A stretch of DNA of 64,000 nt, taken from contig NZ_JALLPO010000003.1 in assembly GCF_023276435.1 (NCBI RefSeq), positions 219,560 through 283,559 of the forward strand, in the 5' to 3' direction. This stretch comes from Sphaerisporangium perillae. GTDB taxonomy: Bacteria; Actinomycetota; Actinomycetes; Streptosporangiales; Streptosporangiaceae. Positions 23,173 to 33,309 of the stretch are shown here, piece after piece; the stretch's first letter is position 1; every line of letters starts with the position of its first letter. The notes under the pieces were generated by a model. The model was not told the DNA's origin and made no database searches. It saw nothing but the letters and a program-made list of their open reading frames with translations. Position numbers and translations under genes: made by a program.

Positions 23173-25275
23173 GTGGACCTCCGGTTCCGCGACGCCGAGC
23201 CCACCGATGACGAGCGCGCCGCCGTCGACGCCGTCCTCGGGCCGCCGCCCTCCTCCTGGCACGGCGGCCTGCGCACCGAGGACGACCTGCACTTCGCCGC
23301 GGGAGGACGCGAGGCGCGCGATCAGCGCAACCTGCTCCTGCCGGCTCTGCACGCCGTGAACGACCGCGTCGGATGGATCAGCGAGGGCGCGCTCGACTAC
23401 ATCTGCCGCCGCCTCACCGTCCCGCCCGCCGAGGCCTACGGGGTGGCGAGCTTCTACTCGCTGCTGTCTCTCAAGCCGCGCCCCGCCCGCGTGCTGCACG
23501 TCTGCACCGACCTGGCGTGCCAGGCCCGCGGGGCGCAGGAGGTGCGGCGGCACGTCCAGGAACGGCTCGGCCCGCCCGGCACGTCCTGGACACCGAGCCC
23601 GTGCCTTGGCCTGTGCGAGCGGGCCCCCGCCGCCCTGGCCCTGGAAGCCGGCGAGACCCCGAAGTCCACCGTGTACGCGCCTGCCCTCCCGGACGGCGGC
23701 CCCGCCAGCGGCACCCGGGCCGGCGGCCGGGCGGCCGGCGGAGCCAATGCCGGCGACACCGACAGCGCCGCCGGCCAGGCGAACGTCCAGCTCCACGATC
23801 CGCAGACCGAGCGGCCCGACGGTCCTGCGACCGGCGGCGCCCGCGGCCCGGGGGGCGATGGCGGTCAGGGGGCGCGCATCCTGCTCGGGCGGGAGGAACC
23901 CTCCGCCGCCTCCGCCGTGCCGCAGGCGGGTGACCCGTCCCTGGTGCTGCTGCGCCGGGTCGGCGCGGTCGACCCGGCCAGCCTGGACGACTACCGGGCG
24001 GCCGGAGGGTACGCCGCGCTCCGCCGGGCCTTCGAGCTCGGCCCGCTCGGGGTCGTCCAGGAGGTCACCGAGTCAGGGCTCGTCGGCCGCGGCGGCGCGG
24101 CGTTCCCCGCCGGGCGCAAGTGGGCCGCCGTGGCGAGCCGGCCCGCCCGTCCGCACTACCTGGTCTGCAACGCAGACGAGAGCGAGCCCGGCACCTTCAA
24201 AGACCGGGTGCTCATGGAGGGCGACCCGTACGCCCTCGTCGAGGCCATGACCATCGCCGGGTACGCCACCGGCTGCGCCAAGGGCTACCTGTACATCCGC
24301 GCGGAGTACCCCCGGGCCACCGCCCGGATGCGGCACGCGATCGCCACGGCCCACGCCCGCGGCCTGCTGGGCGAGGACATCCTCGGCCAGGGGTTCGCCT
24401 TCGACATCGAGATCCGCAGGGGCGCCGGCGCGTACATCTGTGGCGAGGAGACGGCGATCTTCAACTCGATCGAGGGCTACCGCGGCGAGCCGCGCAGCAA
24501 GCCGCCGTTCCCGGTCGACAGGGGGCTCTTCGGCATGCCCACCGTGGTCAACAACGTCGAGACGCTGGCCAACGTGCTCCCCATCCTCCTGAACGGCGCC
24601 GCCGCCTACGCCCGCACGGGCACCGAGGGCTCCACCGGCACCAAGCTGTTCTGCGTCTCCGGCGGCGTGGCCAGGCCCGGGGTCTACGAGTTGCCGTTCG
24701 GCGCGACGCTGCGCGAACTGCTCGCCCTCGCGGGAGGGCCGCCCGCCGACCTGCGGGCCGTGCTGCTGGGCGGGGCCGCGGGCGCGTTCGTCCGACCCGA
24801 CGAGCTGGACATCCCGCTCACCTTCGAGGGCACCCGGGCGGCGGGGGCGACCCTGGGCTCCGGCGTGGTGCTGGTCCTGGACGGCAGCGTCGACCTGGCC
24901 GGCATCCTCGTGCGCATCGCCGAGTTCTTCCGCGACGAGTCCTGCGGGCAGTGCGTGCCCTGCCGCGTGGGCACCGTGCGGCAGGAGGAGGCCCTGCACC
25001 GCCTCAGCCGCGCCCCGAAGGCCGAGGACCTCACGCTGCTCCGCGAGGTCGGCCAGGCCATGCGCGACGCGTCCATCTGCGGGCTCGGCCAGACGGCCTG
25101 GAACGCGGTCGAGTCCGCCATCGACCGCCTCGGCGCCTTCCCGCTCCCCTCAGCCCCCCTCACCGCCTCCGTCGGCGCCGGTTCGGCGGCCTCGCCCGCG
25201 CCGTCCCTGGTCCGCGCCGCTTCTCCGGCTGCCCCGGTCGCCCTGCCCGTCCCCTCTCCCCCGGAGGCGTCATGA
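23173..25275 (+). CDS. Fused NuoE/NuoF-like diaphorase subunit of formate dehydrogenase
   Basis: A 700-residue fusion. Residues about 40-160 are the thioredoxin-like 2Fe-2S domain (NuoE/FdsG type) with HVCTDLACQARG and PSPCLGLCERAP as cluster ligands. A Gly/Ala-rich linker spans about 170-255. The rest is the NuoF/FdsB type: GLVGRGGAAFPAGRKW, the NADH/FMN site CNADESEPGTFKDR, GAGAYICGEETA, and the 4Fe-4S ligands CGQCVPCRVG with a later ICGLGQ. It transfers electrons from the Fe-S chain to NAD. GTG at 23173 starts 6 nt after fdhA; the last codons overlap the next gene by ATGA. Confidence 0.88.
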   Translation: MDLRFRDAEPTDDERAAVDAVLGPPPSSWHGGLRTEDDLHFAAGGREARDQRNLLLPALHAVNDRVGWISEGALDYICRRLTVPPAEAYGVASFYSLLSLKPRPARVLHVCTDLACQARGAQEVRRHVQERLGPPGTSWTPSPCLGLCERAPAALALEAGETPKSTVYAPALPDGGPASGTRAGGRAAGGANAGDTDSAAGQANVQLHDPQTERPDGPATGGARGPGGDGGQGARILLGREEPSAASAVPQAGDPSLVLLRRVGAVDPASLDDYRAAGGYAALRRAFELGPLGVVQEVTESGLVGRGGAAFPAGRKWAAVASRPARPHYLVCNADESEPGTFKDRVLMEGDPYALVEAMTIAGYATGCAKGYLYIRAEYPRATARMRHAIATAHARGLLGEDILGQGFAFDIEIRRGAGAYICGEETAIFNSIEGYRGEPRSKPPFPVDRGLFGMPTVVNNVETLANVLPILLNGAAAYARTGTEGSTGTKLFCVSGGVARPGVYELPFGATLRELLALAGGPPADLRAVLLGGAAGAFVRPDELDIPLTFEGTRAAGATLGSGVVLVLDGSVDLAGILVRIAEFFRDESCGQCVPCRVGTVRQEEALHRLSRAPKAEDLTLLREVGQAMRDASICGLGQTAWNAVESAIDRLGAFPLPSAPLTASVGAGSAASPAPSLVRAASPAAPVALPVPSPPEAS

Positions 25276-26240
25276 CCGTCCCGCTGCCCCCGCCCCGGCG
25301 GCTCGTCGAGCTGACCGTGGACGGCGCCCCTGTACGGGTGCCGGAGGGGTCCACGATCCTGGACGCCTGCGGCGGAGCCGGCCAGGACATCCCCACCCTC
25401 TGCTACGGCGACACGCTGACCCCGAAGAACGCCTGCCGGGTGTGCATGGTGGAGGTGGAGGGCTCGCGCACCCTCGTCCCGGCGTGCTCCCGTAAGGCGG
25501 AGGCCGGCATGGTCGTCGGCACCTCCACCGAGCGGGCCCGGCACAGCCGTAAGGTCGTCCTCGAGCTTCTCGGCTCCTCGGTCGACCTGTCGACCACGCC
25601 CCGCGCGGCCGAATGGCTCGCCGAGTACGGCGCCCGGCCCGGCCGCTTCGGCGAGGACGCCGCGAAGGTCGAGCAGCCTGTGAAGGTCGACAACGACCTC
25701 TACGTGCGCGACTACGACAAGTGCATCCTGTGCTACAAGTGCGTCGACGCCTGCGGCGAGCAGTGGCAGAACAGCTTCGCCATCACGGTCGCGGGGCGAG
25801 GCTTCGACGCCACGATCTCCACCGAGTTCGACGCCCCGCTCACCGACTCGGCCTGCGTCTACTGCGGCAACTGCGTCGAGGTCTGCCCGACCGGCGCCCT
25901 GTCGTTCAAGAGCGAGTTCGACATGCGCCAGGCGGGCACCTGGGAGGAGTCACGGCAGACCCAGACGACCACCATCTGCAGCTACTGCGGGGTGGGCTGC
26001 AACCTGACCCTGCACGTCCAGGACGACCAGATCGTCAAGGTCACCTCGCCACACGACAACCCCGTGACCCACGGCAACCTCTGCATCAAGGGCCGCTTCG
26101 GCTACCAGCACGTCCAGAACCTCCCCTCCCCCGGCACCTCCGGCACGCCCCGCGCCACGTCGGCCGGCGACATCACCTCTCCCGGCACCGCCCCGCCCCG
26201 CGCCGACGCCACCGAGGTCGCGACGGGAGGCAGGACGTGA
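25272..26240 (+). CDS. Iron-sulfur module of formate dehydrogenase (detached N-terminus of FdhA/FdsA)
   Basis: A 322-residue Fe-S protein. Cys44, Cys55, Cys58 and Cys72 make a plant-type 2Fe-2S site. Two ferredoxin 4Fe-4S motifs follow at 151-161 (CILCYKC) and 195-205 (CVYCGNC). Then comes the domain that normally sits at the front of molybdenum formate dehydrogenases, with Cys236, Cys239, Cys243 and Cys271 in CSYCGVGC and NLCIKGRFG. The chain stops soon after, where the 21178 protein takes over. The His-Cys3 cluster expected between the 2Fe-2S and ferredoxin parts is not complete: His91 is there but its cysteines are not. It overlaps genes on both sides (ATGA, GTGA). Confidence 0.87.
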   Translation: MTVPLPPPRRLVELTVDGAPVRVPEGSTILDACGGAGQDIPTLCYGDTLTPKNACRVCMVEVEGSRTLVPACSRKAEAGMVVGTSTERARHSRKVVLELLGSSVDLSTTPRAAEWLAEYGARPGRFGEDAAKVEQPVKVDNDLYVRDYDKCILCYKCVDACGEQWQNSFAITVAGRGFDATISTEFDAPLTDSACVYCGNCVEVCPTGALSFKSEFDMRQAGTWEESRQTQTTTICSYCGVGCNLTLHVQDDQIVKVTSPHDNPVTHGNLCIKGRFGYQHVQNLPSPGTSGTPRATSAGDITSPGTAPPRADATEVATGGRT

Positions 26241-27088
26241 GCCGGGTGACCGTACGGCGCCCCATCCTCCGGCTGCGGGACACGGCGCTGACGCGCAGGG
26301 TCGACATGCTGGCGGCCGAGGAGCCGCTGGAGATCCGGCTGGACGGCAAGCCGCTGACGGTAACGATGCGCACCCCTGGGGACGACTTCGACCTGGCCGC
26401 CGGCTTCCTGGTCAGCGAGGGCGCCATCGGCTCGCCCGGCGAGATCCGCTCGATCCGCTACTGCGCGGGCGCCACCGTGGACGGCGGCAACACCTACAAC
26501 GTGCTCGACGTGCGGCTCGGCCCCGGAGCCGTGGCCCTGACCACCTCGCTGGAGCGCAACTTCTACACCACCTCCTCCTGCGGGGTCTGCGGCAAGGCGT
26601 CGCTGGAGGCGGTCCGCACGGTCGCCCGCTGGCCGGTGGAGGACGACCCCGTCCGGCTGACGGCCGGGGTCATCGCGGCGCTGCCTGATCGGCTGCGCGC
26701 CGCCCAGCGGGTGTTCGACCGCACCGGCGGCCTGCACGCCGCCGGGCTGTTCACCCCCGACGGGGAGCCGCTGTGCGTGCGGGAGGACGTCGGCCGCCAC
26801 AACGCCGTGGACAAACTGCTCGGCTGGGCTCTGCGCGACGGCAGGCTGCCCCTTCGGTCCACGGTGCTCATGGTCTCGGGGCGTGCCTCGTTCGAGCTGG
26901 TCCAGAAGGCCGTCATGGCGGGCGTTCCCGCCCTCGCCGCCGTCTCGGCCCCCTCGTCCCTCGCGGTCGAACTGGCGGCGGAGTCCGGGCTGACCCTCAT
27001 CGGCTTCCTGCGCGGCGACTCCATGAACGTCTACACCGGCGAGAACCGCATCGCCTTCCCATCACCCGTCCTTGGGCGCCGCCCTTGA
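26237..27088 (+). CDS. fdhD: Formate dehydrogenase accessory sulfurtransferase FdhD
   Basis: A 283-residue FdhD. The family delivers sulfur from cysteine desulfurase to the molybdenum cofactor of formate dehydrogenase before insertion. Present are the EEPLEIRLDGKPL start, the cysteine loop TTSSCGVCGKAS near residue 115, GGLHAAGLF, and REDVGRHNAVDKLLG. GTG at 26237 overlaps the stop of the Fe-S gene (GTGA), the final gene of the operon. It confirms that the cluster encodes a molybdenum enzyme. Confidence 0.93.
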   Translation: MSRVTVRRPILRLRDTALTRRVDMLAAEEPLEIRLDGKPLTVTMRTPGDDFDLAAGFLVSEGAIGSPGEIRSIRYCAGATVDGGNTYNVLDVRLGPGAVALTTSLERNFYTTSSCGVCGKASLEAVRTVARWPVEDDPVRLTAGVIAALPDRLRAAQRVFDRTGGLHAAGLFTPDGEPLCVREDVGRHNAVDKLLGWALRDGRLPLRSTVLMVSGRASFELVQKAVMAGVPALAAVSAPSSLAVELAAESGLTLIGFLRGDSMNVYTGENRIAFPSPVLGRRP

Positions 27089-27138
27089 ACCACTACCGCT
27101 GCCGCACCGGCGGGCCGGAGACGGGGAAGTCACGCGTA

Positions 27139-27158
27139 GCGCCCTGCGAAACGGGCGC
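27139..27158. terminator. Hairpin between convergent fdhD and alditol oxidase genes
   Basis: GCGCCC (27139-27144) pairs with GGGCGC (27153-27158) in the 86-nt gap between the two convergent genes. Confidence 0.35.
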
Positions 27159-27174
27159 GTAGTGCGGCCAAGGG

Positions 27175-29023
<1,849 letters not shown>

Positions 29024-30061
29024 TTGTCCGTTGAGCTCCACCACGGCGCCGTCGTCGCGGATACGCACAACGACCTACTCATGGCGGTCGCCGAGCGCCC
29101 GCCGCAGCGGTGGGCGTCGTTCTTCCGCGAACGGTGGCTGCCCCAGCTTCGGGAGGGCGGGGTGGACCTGCAGGTTCTGCCCGTCTTCATCGACGATCGG
29201 TACCGGCCGGAGGGCGCGCTCCGGCAGACGCTCCGCATGATCGAATGCGCGCACGTCCTCGCCGAGGGCAACGCCGACGCGGTGCGGCTCTGCCTCGACG
29301 GCGCGCAGGTCGACCAGACCCTCGCGGAGGGCAGGATCGCCCTGGTCCTCGCCATGGAGAGCATGCCCGGCCTGGACGCCTCCGTCGAACTGCTGCCCAT
29401 CCTGCACCGGCTGGGCGTACGGGTCGCCTCGATCGCCCACTGGGGCCGCACGCCGCTGGCGGACGGCAGCGGCGAGGACGCCACCGGCGGCCGGCTCACC
29501 GAGGCCGGGGTGGCGGCGGTACGGGAGATGGAACGGCTCGGCATGATCTTCGATGTCTCCCACCTGGGCGCCCGCGGGGTCGAGCATGTGCTGGAACTCG
29601 CGACCCGTCCGGTGATGGCGACCCACTCCTCGGCGCGCGCCCTGCGCGACCACCACCGCAACCTCACCGACGACCAGATCCGCGGCGTCGCCGCGACCGG
29701 CGGCGTGGTGTGCGTCAACTTCTTCCCGGCCTTCCTGTCGGAGGACCCGGTCGACTACACCGTGGACCGGCTGGTGGAGCACATCGCCCACATCGCGGAC
29801 GTCGGCGGGATGGACCATGTCGGCCTCGGCCCGGACTTCGTCCGCGAAGTCCTGCACGACGTCACTCCCCCGTGCTGCGAGGACCTCGGTTACGGCGAGA
29901 TCGACCCCATGGCCGTCCTGCCCGGCCTCGACGGCCCGCGCGGCCTCCCTTTGGTCACCGAGGCCCTGATCAAGCACGATTTCGCCGAGGACGACCTCCT
30001 GAAGATCCTCGGCGGCAACGTGCGGCGGCTGTTCCGCGCCGAGCTGGGGCGGCCCCGGTGA
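29024..30061 (+). CDS. Membrane dipeptidase family protein (peptidase M19)
   Basis: A 345-residue M19 metallopeptidase, the renal dipeptidase family that splits dipeptides and tolerates D-residues at the C-terminal position. It has VADTHNDLLMAV with the first metal ligands, ALVLAMESM with the bridging glutamate, FDVSHLGARGVE, RPVMATHSSARAL and DHVGLGPDF. TTG at 29024 is chosen because GGAGGG sits 6 nt upstream and the protein then starts just before the DTHND motif. No signal peptide is visible, so it is probably cytoplasmic. It overlaps the next gene by GTGA and is the first gene of a probable four-gene operon. Confidence 0.87.
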   Translation: MSVELHHGAVVADTHNDLLMAVAERPPQRWASFFRERWLPQLREGGVDLQVLPVFIDDRYRPEGALRQTLRMIECAHVLAEGNADAVRLCLDGAQVDQTLAEGRIALVLAMESMPGLDASVELLPILHRLGVRVASIAHWGRTPLADGSGEDATGGRLTEAGVAAVREMERLGMIFDVSHLGARGVEHVLELATRPVMATHSSARALRDHHRNLTDDQIRGVAATGGVVCVNFFPAFLSEDPVDYTVDRLVEHIAHIADVGGMDHVGLGPDFVREVLHDVTPPCCEDLGYGEIDPMAVLPGLDGPRGLPLVTEALIKHDFAEDDLLKILGGNVRRLFRAELGRPR

Positions 30062-31212
30062 TCCTCGACACCATGCTCGCCGACCTGGAAGAACTCGTCG
30101 TCAGCGAGTCGTTCTCCGCCGACCACCAGGCGGTGGCCCGCAGCGCCCGGGTGGTCGCCGACCAGGGGCGCAGAATGCTCGGCAGCCCTCCCGAGACGCT
30201 CGTGATCGACGGGGTGACCCACCTGCGGTGGAGCTTCGGCACGCCCAAGGTGCTGCTGGTCGGCCACCACGACACGGTCTGGCCGATCGGCTCCCTGCGG
30301 ACCCGTCCCTGGTCCGTCGCCGACGGGATCGCCCGGGGGCCGGGGGTGTTCGACATGAAGGCCGGGCTGGTCCAGATGTTCCACGCTCTGGCCACCCTGC
30401 CGTCGCCGGACGGCGTGTGCGTGCTGGTCACCGGGGACGAGGAGCTCGGGTCACCGACCTCGCGCGCGCTGGTCGAGGAGTCGGCACGCGGCTGCGCGGC
30501 GGCGTTCGTGCTGGAGGCCAGCGCGGACGGCGGCGCGCTCAAGACCGAACGCAAGGGCATCTCGGTGTACGAGCTCCTGGTGCACGGCCGCGCCGCGCAC
30601 GCGGGGCTCGACCCCGGCAAGGGCGCGAACGCCTCGATCGAGCTCGCCCACCAGATCCTCGCCGTCACCGCGATCGCCGGCCAGGTGAACGGCAGCCGAG
30701 CGGACGCCGGCCAGGTGAACGGAAGCCGAGCCGACGCCGGCCCGGCGGATTCCCTCGGGCCGGCCACCATCACGCCGACGGTGCTGTCCGCCGGGACCAC
30801 GGTCAACACCGTGCCCGCGCTGGCCCGCCTGTCCGTGGACGTCCGGGTGCCGACCCTCGCCGCACAGAAGCGCGTGGACGAGCTGATGAGGGCCCTGTCG
30901 CCCCGGATCACCGGTACCCGGCTGGAGGTCCGGGGAGGCCCGAACCGCCCGCCCCTGGAGCCCGCCTCGTCGGCCGGGCTGTTCGCCCTCGCCCAGCGGA
31001 TCGCCGCCGATCTCGGGCTCGCCCCCCTCTCCCCGGCCGCCGTCGGAGGCGCCTCCGACGGCAACTTCACCGCCGGCGCCGGATGTCCCACGCTTGACGG
31101 GCTCGGCGCGGTGGGCGGCGGCGCCCATGCCGACGGCGAGCACGTGGTCGTGGCCGAGATGCCCGGCCGGGCGGCACTGCTGGCGGGCCTGATCCGGGCG
31201 GTGCGCGGATGA
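30058..31212 (+). CDS. M20-family metallohydrolase, candidate N-acyl-amino-acid deacylase
   Basis: A 384-residue M20 peptidase. Metal ligands appear in LVGHHDTVWPIG, GPGVFDMKAG and TGDEELGSP (catalytic plus ligand glutamates), followed by the dimerisation domain around residues 180-290. That domain carries a 10-residue tandem duplication, AGQVNGSRAD twice. GTG at 30058 overlaps the dipeptidase stop, and the end overlaps the GNAT gene by ATGA. In Geobacillus an M20 protein removes the succinyl group from N-succinyl-L-amino acids beside a racemase and a GNAT transferase; the same trio is here, so that role is likely. Other M20 substrates cannot be excluded. Confidence 0.85.
   Translation: MILDTMLADLEELVVSESFSADHQAVARSARVVADQGRRMLGSPPETLVIDGVTHLRWSFGTPKVLLVGHHDTVWPIGSLRTRPWSVADGIARGPGVFDMKAGLVQMFHALATLPSPDGVCVLVTGDEELGSPTSRALVEESARGCAAAFVLEASADGGALKTERKGISVYELLVHGRAAHAGLDPGKGANASIELAHQILAVTAIAGQVNGSRADAGQVNGSRADAGPADSLGPATITPTVLSAGTTVNTVPALARLSVDVRVPTLAAQKRVDELMRALSPRITGTRLEVRGGPNRPPLEPASSAGLFALAQRIAADLGLAPLSPAAVGGASDGNFTAGAGCPTLDGLGAVGGGAHADGEHVVVAEMPGRAALLAGLIRAVRG
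30676..30735 (+). repeat. 30-bp tandem duplication inside the M20 gene
   Basis: Two consecutive 30-nt copies (30676-30705 and 30706-30735), differing at two bases, each encode AGQVNGSRAD. The reading frame is kept. Confidence 0.9.
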
Positions 31213-31988
31213 GTGACGTGGTCTTGCGCGAACTCCACTCCGTGGCGGAGTTCGAGGACGTCTTCCGGCTGTTCGACGGCATCTGGCACCCCGAGCCGGG
31301 CGGCGCGCCGGTCACGGTGGAGATGATGCGGGCGCTGTCGCACGCGGGCAACTACGTGGCCGGGGCGTACGAGTGCGACCGGCTGGTCGGGGCGTCGGTC
31401 GGCTTCCTCGCGGCCCCGGCGGGGCGGGCGCTGCACTCGCACGTCACCGGCGCCTTGGCGGGTCGCGGGATCGGCTTCGCCCTGAAGCTGCACCAGCGCG
31501 CGTGGGCGCTGGCCCGCGGCCTGGAGGTGATCACCTGGACCTACGACCCGCTGGTGCGGCGCAACGCGCACTTCAACCTGGTCAAGCTCGGGGCCCGCCC
31601 GGAGGAGTACCTGCCGTCCTTCTACGGCGCCATGGAAGACGCGATCAACTCCGGGGACGAGTCGGACCGGCTGCTCGCCGTCTGGCGGCTGTCGGAACCC
31701 CGCGTGCTCTCCGCGGTCCGGCGCGAGCCGTGCCGGACGGAGATCCCTCCGGACGCGGTGGTCGGGCTCGGCGACCGGGACGGCAGGCCCGTGACGGGAC
31801 GGACCGACGCCGCGACGGTGCTCGTGGCCGTACCCGAGGACATCGAGGCCCTGCGCGCCAAGGATCCGGCGGCGGCCAGGGACTGGCGGCTGGCCATGCG
31901 GGACGTGCTCGGCGATCTCCTGGGCAAGGGCGCCCGGGTCACCGGCTTCCACGACAGATCCTGCTACATCGTGGAGCGGACCCCTTGA
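31209..31988 (+). CDS. GNAT-family acyltransferase, candidate amino-acid N-succinyltransferase
   Basis: A 259-residue GNAT-like protein. Residues 30-130 hold the acyl-CoA fold: AGNYVAGAYECDRLVGASVGFL, then LAGRGIGFALKLHQRAWALARG (the pyrophosphate-binding loop) and ITWTYDPLVRRNAHFNLVKLGA. The WTYDPL...N.NxxKLG pattern is typical of GNAT proteins next to N-acylamino-acid racemases. It sits between the M20 deacylase and the racemase, and overlaps the former by ATGA. The proposed job is N-acylation (probably succinylation) of D-amino acids. Acyl donor and amino-acid range are unknown. Confidence 0.8.
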   Translation: MSDVVLRELHSVAEFEDVFRLFDGIWHPEPGGAPVTVEMMRALSHAGNYVAGAYECDRLVGASVGFLAAPAGRALHSHVTGALAGRGIGFALKLHQRAWALARGLEVITWTYDPLVRRNAHFNLVKLGARPEEYLPSFYGAMEDAINSGDESDRLLAVWRLSEPRVLSAVRREPCRTEIPPDAVVGLGDRDGRPVTGRTDAATVLVAVPEDIEALRAKDPAAARDWRLAMRDVLGDLLGKGARVTGFHDRSCYIVERTP

Positions 31989-32033
31989 TCCCACCGGCGG
32001 GCCGAGCCCGCCCCCCGGCGTCCGGCACGCCCC

Positions 32034-32082
32034 GTACGACCACCCTGTACAGCCACCTGTACGACCACCCGTACGGCCACCG
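32034..32082. repeat. Four imperfect 12-13 nt tandem repeats upstream of the racemase gene
   Basis: Units GTACGACCACCCT, GTACAGCCACCT, GTACGACCACCC and GTACGGCCACCG run in tandem in the 220-nt gap before the racemase gene. No gene is seen in this gap. Confidence 0.7.
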
Positions 32083-32208
32083 GAGCGTGCGCCGGGACGG
32101 CGGCGCCCCCGGACGACCCCTCGTGGCGCCAGCCGCGCCGCATCCTGCACCACGTCGCCTGACCGGCGCCGGCATCGAAGGGAGAAGCGGCCGAGGCCGC
32201 ACATCACC

Positions 32209-33309
32209 ATGAAGATCACTGGAATCGAGCTGCGGCGGATCGCGATGCCGCTGGTCGCGCCGTTCCGTACCTCCTTCGGCACCGAGACGCGGCGCGACGT
32301 GCTGCTGCTGCGCGTGGTCACGCCGGATGCCGAGGGCTGGGGCGAGTGCGTGGCCATGTCGGGCCCGCTCTACTCCGCCGAGTACGTCGACGGCGCCGCC
32401 GACGTGCTGCGCCGCTTCCTGATCCCGGCGCTCCCTCCGAGCGCCGACGCCTACGCCGTCGGCCGCGCCCTGCGGCCGTTCAAGGGCCACCGCATGGCCA
32501 AGGCGGCGCTGGAGGCGGCCGTGCTGGACGCCCGGCTGCGCGCCGCCGACCAGTCGCTCGCCTCCTTCCTGGGCGCCGCGGCCGACCGCGTCCCGGCGGG
32601 GGTGTCGGTCGGCATCATGAACTCGATCCCTGAACTGCTCGACGCCGTCGCCGGTTATCTGGAGGAGGGGTACATCCGGATCAAGCTCAAGATCGAGCCC
32701 GGCTGGGACCTGGAGCCGGTCCGCGCCGTACGCGAGCGCTTCGGCCCCGACGTGCCGCTCCAGGTGGACGCCAACGCCGCGTACACGCTCACCGACGCGC
32801 CCCACCTGGCCAGGCTGGACGAGTTCGGGCTGCTGCTCATCGAGCAGCCGCTGGCCGACGACGACATGGTCCAGCACGCCCGGCTGGCCCGCCGGATCAC
32901 CACCCCGATCTGCCTGGACGAGTCCATCGAGTCGGCCGAGCACGCCGCCGCGGCCATCTCCCTGGGCGCCTGCTCGGTGATCAACATCAAGCCCGGACGT
33001 GTCGGCGGCTACCTGGAGGCGCGGCGCATCCATGATCTGTGCCGCGCCCACGGCGTCGCCGTCTGGTGCGGCGGCATGCTGGAGACGGGCATCGGCCGCG
33101 CCGCGAACGTCGCCCTGGCCGCTCTGCCCGGTTTCACCCTGCCCGGCGACACCTCCGGCTCCCGGCGCTACTACGCGACCGACCTCACGGCGCCCTTCGA
33201 GCTGCGGGACGGACACCTGACCGTGCCCACCGGCCCAGGCATCGGCGTCGACCCGCTCCCCGAAATCCTGGACGAGGTCACCACCTCGACCGAATGGATC
33301 ACCCTCTAG
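32209..33309 (+). CDS. N-acylamino-acid racemase / o-succinylbenzoate synthase family (enolase superfamily)
   Basis: A 366-residue muconate-lactonising-subgroup enolase. Catalytic lysines are Lys159 and Lys161 (IRIKLKI) on one face and Lys261 (NIKPGRVGG) on the other; metal ligands are Asp187 (VDANAAY), Glu212 (LIEQPL) and Asp237 (LDESI). This is the NSAR/OSBS family, whose members make o-succinylbenzoate for menaquinone or racemise N-acylamino acids, sometimes both. With an M20 deacylase and a GNAT just upstream and no other men genes in view, racemisation of N-succinylamino acids is favoured. ATG at 32209 follows a GGGAGAAG stretch. Confidence 0.87.
   Translation: MKITGIELRRIAMPLVAPFRTSFGTETRRDVLLLRVVTPDAEGWGECVAMSGPLYSAEYVDGAADVLRRFLIPALPPSADAYAVGRALRPFKGHRMAKAALEAAVLDARLRAADQSLASFLGAAADRVPAGVSVGIMNSIPELLDAVAGYLEEGYIRIKLKIEPGWDLEPVRAVRERFGPDVPLQVDANAAYTLTDAPHLARLDEFGLLLIEQPLADDDMVQHARLARRITTPICLDESIESAEHAAAAISLGACSVINIKPGRVGGYLEARRIHDLCRAHGVAVWCGGMLETGIGRAANVALAALPGFTLPGDTSGSRRYYATDLTAPFELRDGHLTVPTGPGIGVDPLPEILDEVTTSTEWITL

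Noticed and set aside
32209..33309. Menaquinone o-succinylbenzoate synthase as the primary call
   Set aside because: The motifs allow it, but no other men genes are near and the M20 and GNAT partners favour N-acylamino-acid racemisation. It remains an alternative.
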